Positions 18,941 to 25,275 of a DNA stretch of 25,275 nucleotides are shown piece by piece. The notes under the pieces are model-generated. The model was given only the letters and a program-made list of their open reading frames with translations, did not search any database and had not been told where the DNA came from. Within the stretch, counting starts at the first letter, position 1, and every line of letters begins with the position of its first letter. The stretch spans positions 6,561 to 31,835 of the forward strand of contig NWUY0300004240.1 of assembly GCA_004151065.3 (NCBI GenBank), given 5' to 3'. Made by a program: the position numbers and the translations under genes. Source of the stretch: Larix sibirica (Eukaryota; Streptophyta; Pinopsida; Pinales; Pinaceae).

Positions 18941-20202
18941 TAGTGTCGCAAGTGGCTCAAATTAATCAAGCAAGTTTTATTAGCATCATGCTCACTATTT
19001 ACGGGAAAAGGGGTGCATGAGGTGTAATTTTGAAATACATGCTGTGAATGGCTAGGATTCATTGAGCAAGTTTGAGCAGTATGATCGACACCATTTGAGG
19101 CGAAGGAAGGTGCATAAGACTTATTTCAAGGGACTTGCCATAGATGGACATGATTAATCACGCAAGTATCACAACATGATATGGACCATTCACGGGAAAG
19201 TAAAGTGATTGGAGGTTTTCCAAGGGTGTGATGTTGTGAATGGATGAGATTCGATCTAGGTCCTCCGGAGGAAAAATATGGACCATTTGAGAGGGGGTAT
19301 TGTCTTCACCTATGATGGAATGTACAAAGGATAATTCAACATTGGATACCATTGCTAGTAATTGAAAAACTGGGTAGCATGGTAGGAAAATCATTGGAAT
19401 ACCACTTATGGGTGACCAGAAAAATGCTTTCTGATCATCGGAAAACCACTTCCGAACAGTCGAAAAACTAGTTAGGATGATGTGGGTTGATGAAAAACCA
19501 CTTTTTGTTTTTCGGAAAACCACTAATAGTATAGATGGTATGACAATATGGTGACCTGGAAAGGATTCCATGTAGGCCAACAACTCAGGTATCAGTGGAT
19601 GCATGGAGATCAGGGATTGGTGGCCAGAGCTAACATGGCCAAGTCCACACGGAAAGCAACATCATGGAAAGATGTCTAAGTGGACACCTTGGCATAGGTG
19701 ACATATGAAGAAGGTGTATGGGTGGAGATTCTTCCAAAGTGGTGGCCACGACAATTCTAAAGAGAATATTCATATCCCTTACATGTGTGTTTGGTCGTAT
19801 AATATACATTGTGCACAAATGGATGGGATTGATCATTTAGATAGTTAATATTTGATTATGACCATTCATGGGAGAGGGACCACTCAAATTAAAATTTAGA
19901 AAGTGCATGACACAATCTAAATCATTCACAGGGAGTCTCAGTTTCATAGCGCTCGTTTAGGTGTGAATGTCGCTCTAGAATTAAAATTAGGTGGAAGTTG
20001 CATAGGAAAACATACACAATTTGTGCGGAAACCCATCATTTTACCATTCAAGCAGGAATATATGCACAAATGGCTAGGATTCAATATTGGAATATGTTTG
20101 ATTGATCCACACCATTCACATAGGAGACCCTCCCTTAAAAACAATTGAGTGGTTAATATTGTGTGAATGGTTGATATCTCACTCTTACGTGAATGACTGA
20201 GA
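18941..20202. repeat. Degenerate repeat field (left part), GTGAATGG/CCATTCAC motifs
   Basis: Two motifs recur in alternation. One is like ACCATTCACGGGAAAG (near 18993, 19090, 19185, 19280, 19860, 19920 and 20110). The other is like GTGAATGGNTNNGATTCA (near 19043, 19234, 19815, 20065, 20162 and 20186). Their cores, CCATTCAC and GTGAATGG, are reverse complements, so neighbouring copies can pair. A third motif with AGTGGACAC...GCCACAT or GGCATAGGTGACAT recurs near 18700 and 19680. Spacing is irregular, about 30-90 bases, and the copies have diverged. The same motifs resume after the LINE at 22388, so this is one old repeat field later split. It may be the long LTR or leader of element D. A 148-codon minus frame here (19158-19604) has no recognised motif. 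Confidence 0.55.
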
Positions 20203-20205
20203 TCG

Positions 20206-21860
20206 GGCCCTAGCTCGGATCCCAAAAATTACATGACAATCATGGTGGGCCATACATTCTTGAAGCTCTATGCTACGGCTCCCCATATGAAGCTCTCTAG
20301 TGAGATTGAGTGTAGACACCTCATATCTAAGGGATAGGAAATATTTCATCTCGCTCATTAGACCATTGATCAAATATTTACCATCAGGGCCATTATTGAG
20401 GAGGCACGACATTGGTCTTCAAAATTATACTATTGCTTTGTATATTTTTGGAAGGCTTTCAACTCCATCTCGAGATAATCCCTATTCCAAAGGCTCACAA
20501 ACATTGGTATCTACCATACCTTACCGACTGCCATCATGTGACTCTGTGAGTTGATTCTTGGTTGCCTCTTCCAAGTTCATGGGTTGTCATACTTCATCAA
20601 GAGTACCATCGGAGTTAAACATGGTTGTCCCTTCTCCCTCACATTATTTGGGATTTATATTTATGAGCTAGAGGCATTTCTCCATGACCATATATAGGAT
20701 AGTGATGGATGTGTCCTCCACCAAGAATTGATATCCATCTTACTTTTCACTGACGATGTGGTCCTCCTAGCCTCATATCCAGTGGTTTTACAAAGATAGT
20801 TGGATGCTCTATCTCTCTTCCTCGACCTTTGACAGTTGACATTCAACCTGGGTAAAACCAAGGTTATGATCTTCAATGGGTCAAAGAATTTTGTAGAACT
20901 TCATTTCTTTTTTCAAAGGGGAGGAGATCGAGATCACGAGAGCCTACACATACTTGGGAGTAAGATTTTGAGGACCTCATTTAGTTTGTGACCATCCCTC
21001 GAGCCTCATATTGCCGAGGGTTATATGTCTTTAGAAATTATCGAGAGACATTGTTTCTATCACCTTTTTTAGGGCATCTCATCCAAGATTTCTCTCATGT
21101 ACTCCCTTATTCGACCCACTGTTCTCTATGGATTAGATATCTGGTGTCCTTCCTTATTTTAGTTTGATTGGGCCTCAGTTGAGGGATTCCAAACCCTTCT
21201 CCTTCAATGGATCATTACATGCAAGAATATAATTCCTCATCACATCATCCTATCAGAGTTTGGGGCTTGGCCCTTCCAACTTGAGATAGTGTTCGGACTA
21301 GTCTCTTTTCTACATCACACCCGAGACTTAGCCAACTCAGCAAAGGGGAAAGACCGATACCCATACTTGGCTTACTGCACTTTTGATACTATTTCCCTCT
21401 CTAGTTCATTGGGTTGAGTTAGAGGCTAGTTTGTAGGCGTTTAAGATCTTTAGGGTCTATGGGCATTCAGATTGACCGCCTCTCTCCATTTTGGTATTAC
21501 TTGGATGCACTTGACCATATTCTATAAACTAGAAAGGTGCTAAACAAGATCATCAGAGATGACATTTATTGACAGTTTATCCAAATCACTTGGGTTAAGA
21601 ATCATGGTGGGTTATGCCCAAAGATGTAATTTTATGCTTAGAATTTCTTGGAGCTAAGGGATAGGCTCATTGTTCGACCACATTATACATTTCGACATTG
21701 GTTACTTTCTCTTCACATTCCTCTAGGCCAATTCAAAGTGGGCTCTGATAGACTTCAGGTAGAGACAGACCATCAGATTGAATGACTTGACAAGATTTTT
21801 CATCTATTCCAACTACAAGAGGTCGATACTGAGGAGCGATTCATATTTTGATGCCCCGTT
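20206..21860 (+). pseudogene. LINE reverse transcriptase ORF (broken)
   Basis: The plus frame from 20206 is followed through TIDQIFTIRAIIEEARHWSS (about 20365-20424) and CFVYFWKAFNSISR, where the motif A Asp of the usual F-D-F-x-K-A-F-D form is altered. It continues through STIGVKHGCPFSLTLFGIYI (GVKHGCP at 20611-20631, motif B) to the catalytic motif LLFTDDVVLLAS (20740 onward). TDDV stands where YADD or FADD is usual, with both Asp kept. LGKTKVMIFNGSKNF follows. Frameshifts then lead to AYTYLGVRF (near 20945) and a C-terminal stretch QEVDTEERFIF*CPVD (about 21816-21863). The last corresponds to the Cys/His zinc-binding tail, with its leading cysteines lost. Several stops make it non-functional. 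Confidence 0.88.
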
Positions 21861-22366
21861 GACTAGTGCGTACTTTTGGGACCTTCCCTCGTCCCTTGAG
21901 ATTTCAGGGACATGGTCATAATAGGTCCCCTTCCATGAAATGGATGAGATCCCATAGACTTCATCGATGCAATACCTATACCAGTTAGCAAATCATTGAA
22001 GGATCCAAGTGCCCCACCATGTCCCCCTTGGGACAATTGACTATACTCAACTTTCTTCATTCGACCTTAGATGGTAGGATAAATGTATCAATTCCATGAC
22101 ATATCTACTTCCTTTCTCTTGGTTCCTCTTATACTTAGATCTTCTTCTCCTACGATACACCCCATCATCAACACATGTATCTAATATTGATGCCAAGGTT
22201 TCTCCATGCCTCGGGGAAGATTTCAATTTATACTACTCTACCTTATTGCACTTTACTTTCTGTATCTCTCATTTTATAAGATATCTTTTGGTACTTCTGC
22301 ATTGTATTGACATCATTGTACTCAGTAGTCCCTTTGACCTACTTTTGTGGTCATTNATTAATAAAA

Positions 22367-22386
22367 TTATCTTATCTTATCTTATC
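22367..22386 (+). repeat. (TTATC)4 tail of the LINE
   Basis: Four perfect TTATC units directly follow ATTAATAAAA. The tail marks the LINE 3' end and gives its orientation. Confidence 0.8.
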
Positions 22387-22387
22387 T

Positions 22388-22680
22388 AGAATATGAAAGG
22401 ATGAATCCACACCATTTGTAGGGAAGGACCACCAATTAACCTTCATATAAGGTAGATGTCACAAATGGTGGAGATTAACGAATGGAAATAACAAGATTTA
22501 ATCCTTATCATTTGCTAGGAAAAGCTACATTTTGTCAAATTTGACATAGTGAAGGTTAAGTGGTGGTTTCAGATGACATGGAAGGGTCTAGCAGTGGACA
22601 CGTAGGACCTCCATTGCCACATAGGAAGCCACATCATCAAGGTTCCATTCTGGAAAGTTCCATTTCAACAATTTAAAAAA
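22388..22680. repeat. Degenerate repeat field (right part, resumed after LINE)
   Basis: Copies of the same motifs reappear: GGATGAATCCACACCATTTG near 22401, TCACAAATGGTGGAGATT near 22450, CTTATCATTTGCTAGGAAAA near 22505, and a GTGGACACGTAGGACC...TGCCACATAGGA block near 22595-22627 like those at 18700 and 19680. This ties both flanks of the LINE to one earlier repeat. Confidence 0.5.
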
Positions 22681-23100
22681 ATTGTCGATTTAGCAGAGAA
22701 TCGAGGAAAATTGAGAAAGAAATAAGGCTAAAGGTAATAGGCCTTAGTCAGTCATGATTAATTAATAGTCGTGCGATCTCAAGTTGAGCTTAGAATTATT
22801 TAAAGGATAAGAACAAGGTTGAAGAAAGTAAAAGTGGGATGAGCCTAAAGCATTGACATAGGGCTAATAGTATTTTTCTTTTGGAAATTAAAGGGACAAT
22901 TGACAGTAACAGAGATATGGTAACTGCATTAATGTGGTCAATAGTTAAAAAAATTACAGAATGTGTGTGTTGTCATAATTTTATTTAAGACAATTTTAAT
23001 TAATATCTCCAATAGTTCCTTGTTATGAACACATTACAGACTATAGGTTTCCATATTACAAGTTGCACTCAAATTCAAGCACAACTTGAATATCAACACA
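22681..23100 (+). mobile_element. Probable end of element D 5' LTR
   Basis: No gene is present. The stretch is AT-rich and ends in CAACACA directly before a primer-site-like sequence at 23101, so it should be the U5 end of an LTR in plus orientation. How far left the LTR extends is unclear; it may include the repeat field back to about 18944, with the LINE inserted in it. Confidence 0.35.
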
Positions 23101-23112
23101 TATTATCAGAGA
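23101..23112 (+). other. Primer-binding-site-like sequence of element D
   Basis: TATTATCAGAGA matches 9 of 12 bases of the initiator-tRNA-Met primer site TGGTATCAGAGC common in plant retroelements. It lies immediately after a CA and 39 bases before the gag ATG. Position supports it more than sequence does. Confidence 0.4.
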
Positions 23113-23150
23113 AAGAATAGGGGACAAACACCCTCCATACAATATTGAAG

Positions 23151-24440
23151 ATGGCGCCAGAGAACAACACATTAGTACATACAATGGATAGAATGAGTCT
23201 AACCAACATAGAGTCATTCATGAACTAGTAGAATTGGTGGAGACCCTGATAAGTTTAAGAAGGGAAATGTAGAGCTGTAGGGATGATAATGAAAGGATGT
23301 TAAGGTTCCAATAGAAATAATACCGGATAAATGAACATGTATTGCAGAGTTTGAACCTGTTGCAAAGGTAATTACAAGTTGGTCCAATTTCAATTCAGGA
23401 GGAGGAAAGAACACATGCCAAGAGGAGGTCTCATGATAAAGTTGAGTACTTTGAGGGTTCACAACCACAGGGATTCATAGACATTGCTATGATTCAACTC
23501 ATGTCAAAAGAAGGTATTATTCTTCTAAAGAATTCAGAAGCAGTCCAAAAATATCTTTGGTTAAATATCATAAAAGAAGGCCACGAGAAGATGATCTACA
23601 AGGTGAATTGGGGAAACTCAAGCCACCTACATTTCACAGTGAGAACAAGAAGGGTGAAGAAGCTAAAGCATGGTTACTGGGTATTAGAAAATACCGTTAG
23701 TTGCACAATTACTCATCTAATATGGAAGCATGATTGAAATATACAATTTGAAGGGAAAATATTCTATATATTAGGATCATTTGGTGCAATTTAAGGATCT
23801 CAGTGAAAGAAAGATAACCCGAAGATAATTCAAGAAGTAATTTTAGCAGAAGTACTTGTTTTAACATTATTATGAAAATAAGATGGAGGAGTTTTTTCAA
23901 CTCAAGCTTCGAAATATGAGCATGGAGGAGCATGAAAGAGAGTTTATAGAATTGATGAGACATGTTGGTTTTCTCAAGGATGAGAAGGTGAAGATACAAA
24001 TATTTTTCAGTGGGTTTCCTTCCTTTTATAGGAATAGAATTCAGATTGAGGATCTCAAGACTCTTGAGGAGGCAACTAGGAAGGATAAAAAAATGTGGGA
24101 GCAAGAAAAAGGAAAAGCTAGTTATCAAAAGTCTTGGATGGATAAGAAGAAATAAAAGCAAGATCACAAGAAGAAGGGATTTAAACCTCCATTCCTTCGG
24201 AATCAAGCAATATCTCATCATAAGAGTAATCCTAATCACCAATAGCTCAAGAGGGTATAAGTTCAAGGGAAAGGCACAAGGAAACACCTAAAGTGTTGGG
24301 GTTTTGAAGGTAATCATTTGTACAAAGTCTGTCCTTAAAGGAGAGATGAATGGACAATTGTACATAATATTTAGGAAAACAACATAGTGGGGGATGTAGG
24401 AAAGTATATTCCTAGGATTTATGCAGCCTTGGACAACATG
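23151..24440 (+). pseudogene. Element D: Ty3/gypsy gag with zinc knuckle (broken)
   Basis: The probable start is ATG 23151 (MAPENNTLVHTMDRMSLTNI), 39 bases after the primer site. A coiled-coil-like N-terminus follows in the next frame (ELVELVETLISLRREM, about 23223). The capsid part begins KLKPPTFHSENKKGEEAKAW then LLGIRKYR*LHNYSSNMEA (about 23617-23730). There is an indel near 23758-23763. A 90-codon open run (23883-24155) then contains FFQLKLRNMSMEEHEREFIE, VGFLKDEKVKIQIFFSGFPS and a Lys-rich tail. A CCHC knuckle lies at 24294-24332 (CWGFEGNHLYKVC) with its second Cys replaced by Phe. PRIYAALDN (near 24410) marks the lead into protease, after which similarity fades. No pol follows. Plus orientation, opposite to B and C. 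Confidence 0.85.
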
Positions 24441-24788
24441 CAAGTAGTTTGGATGAACTACTAAATGTTGAATTCCAAGTAAAATGGATTTCGAAAGAAG
24501 CTTGATAACTGCACTATATTCAATGACATTATTGATTGCTTGACTAACACAAGTCCATCCTGAGTTCACAAGTTGGCATGTGGGAGAATAAATCACCCAT
24601 GATGCAAAAGAAATATTTTGAATGTGACAACTGGTGCTATTTTTAAATACCACATACATAGATGTGTCTAGTGACATCTACCAATCAAGCATGCAACATA
24701 ATTAAAAAATACTGAAAAAGAAAAGAATATAAAAATAAAACAACTAATCAACGAATAAGAAACATCTACACGGGTATTGCTTAGTTGA
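24441..24788. other. Junction between element D and fragment C
   Basis: The protease of D cannot be recognised here, and the minus-strand integrase C only begins below its stop at 24789. An A-rich run lies at about 24702-24740. A 129-codon minus frame (24288-24677) overlies gag in antisense and has no motif. This is a breakpoint zone between two elements in opposite orientation. Confidence 0.45.
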
Positions 24789-25200
24789 CTAAGTGTAATA
24801 CCTCTTTAAATAAATCCCATTTTGGGTCTCACTCAAGGCATTTACTTCGTAATATACTAACCCATAGGCTCCTTTACTGAGGGAATGCCTCACAATGTAA
24901 GGACCGTGCCACATGGGATTTTCCCTACCCGTAAATTATCTTTATCCTAATTGTAAACCAAGACTATGTCTCCTTCAAAGAAAACCTTAGTGTGGACAAA
25001 CTTATCATATTGAACTTTAACACACTTTAACACACTTCTTGTACACCTCGTTTTTCATCACTACATCTATGTGATGTTCATTAATTTGTTCCAAGTAAAA
25101 AAAGTGTCATCATTTCAACAATCGTGTTAGGTAGGATTTCTATAGATAGTTTCAACAATGGAATCCCACATTCAATCAATAAGATTGCTTCCACTCCATG
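24789..25200 (-). pseudogene. Fragment C: Ty3/gypsy integrase C-terminus (same type as B)
   Basis: On the minus strand the fragment begins at the T junction with HGVEAILLIECGIPLLKLSI (about 25138-25199). EHHIDVVMKNEVYKKCVKVC follows, then a frameshifted and stop-rich part. It ends with a well-kept GPY/F module: PMWHGPYIVRHSLSKGAYGL (GPY at 24897-24905), ending YLKRYYT and a stop at 24789-24791 where the family normally ends. The C-terminal module binds DNA and helps multimerisation in gypsy integrases. Fragment C supplies exactly the part missing from element B, with the break at the same codon. Sequence upstream of the break must lie beyond the right edge of the window, past the T element. 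Confidence 0.85.
25196..25200. other. Target-site duplication CCATG before T start
   Basis: These are the last five bases of fragment C before TGTAATG. They are identical to 10538-10542, just after the T terminus in element B. Confidence 0.6.
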
Positions 25201-25275
25201 TGTAATGTCCCCATTTTGGACCCTAGATCATATTGGATTGATAATGCAAATATTATATATATGTGATGTATGATT
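25201..25275 (+). mobile_element. 5' terminus of T-family element (LTR start, runs off window)
   Basis: The element begins TGTAATGTCCCC, which is the inverse of the T ends at 10526-10537 (11 of 12) and 129-140 (10 of 12). It starts exactly where integrase similarity in fragment C stops. An (AT)-rich run lies near 25253-25262. Only 75 bases are visible. Confidence 0.6.

Larger units (their letters stand above)
20203..22387 (+). mobile_element. 5'-truncated LINE (non-LTR retrotransposon) fragment
   Basis: The fragment starts inside the reverse transcriptase ORF at about 20206 (GPSSDPKNYMTIMVGHTFLK) with no promoter or ORF1, typical of truncated target-primed insertion. It runs through RT and a C-terminal zinc-like region to a 3' untranslated part. 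It ends ATTAATAAAATTA plus four TTATC units (22367-22386), a short-repeat tail of LINE type. An N at 22356 precedes the tail. It lies inside the GTGAATGG repeat field, whose motifs resume right after it, so it is the younger insertion. I found no convincing target duplication. Confidence 0.85.

Noticed and set aside
18941-20202. CRISPR-like array
   Set aside because: Repeat copies are diverged, unevenly spaced and in both orientations, and the genome is clearly plant-like.
23151-23160. ATGGCGCCAG read as a TGGCGCC primer site
   Set aside because: It coincides with the likely gag start codon, and a better-placed primer-like site lies 39 bases upstream.
23709-24287. A 192-codon minus-strand frame, the longest in the window, Leu-rich
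   Set aside because: It is antisense to the gag of element D, which has clear family motifs on the plus strand; the A/G-rich sense strand yields an open Leu-rich shadow.

Overview
This window looks like intergenic nuclear DNA from a large, repeat-rich plant genome. It is AT-rich and eukaryotic in style, and nested, heavily decayed retrotransposons make up most of what can be recognised. I found no intact cellular gene, tRNA, rRNA, CRISPR array or bacterial-type operon. The non-chromodomain Ty3/gypsy types and the unnamed coiled-coil ORFs remind me of gymnosperm (conifer-type) repeats. That placement is an inference and cannot be proven from the sequence. Two ambiguous bases (N at 10309 and 22356) each lie beside a short tandem repeat.

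Layout. Position 1-140 is the 3' terminus of a repeat family called 'T' here (it ends GGGGACATGTCA). Position 141-1018 is AT-rich and anonymous. Position 1019-1416 is a cluster of three hairpin modules. Position 1481-2215 is a candidate minus-strand LTR. It follows a long broken minus-strand ORF (ORF-F, 2245-4867) with a globular N-terminal part, a charged linker and a coiled-coil tail. A 23-bp tandem repeat (4871-5030) and a gypsy 3' end (integrase A, 5657-6335, with a polypurine tract at 5446-5465) come next. Position 6336-9146 is mostly anonymous. ORF-E (9147-10308, plus strand) is a second broken globular plus coiled-coil ORF, and its core spacing resembles the plant mobile domain. It is followed by an (ATT)n tract and another T terminus ending at 10537.

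Element B (10538 to about 16000, minus strand) is an almost complete but dead Ty3/gypsy body with gag, protease, reverse transcriptase, RNase H and integrase in the canonical order. Position 17055 to about 18220 is a possible plus-strand LTR with a polypurine tract, a TATA box and primer-site-like sequences. Position 18941-22680 is a degenerate repeat field that a 5'-truncated LINE (20203-22387) has split. Position 23101-24440 is the primer site and gag of another gypsy element (D). Position 24789-25200 is an integrase C-terminus (C, minus strand) of the same type as B. At 25201 a T element begins with TGTAATGTCCCC and runs off the window.

The most informative observation is that C stops, and B starts, at the same codon of the same type of integrase. 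Each flank carries the 5-bp sequence CCATG next to a T terminus, so C-T-B is one insertion seen from both sides. Here the two sides appear in permuted order, 14.7 kb apart. The locus therefore either contains a large tandem duplication, or a gypsy lineage has spread while carrying T inside it. The other leads are the two pseudogenised globular plus coiled-coil ORFs, each of which keeps a single reading frame over 300 or more codons despite many stops.
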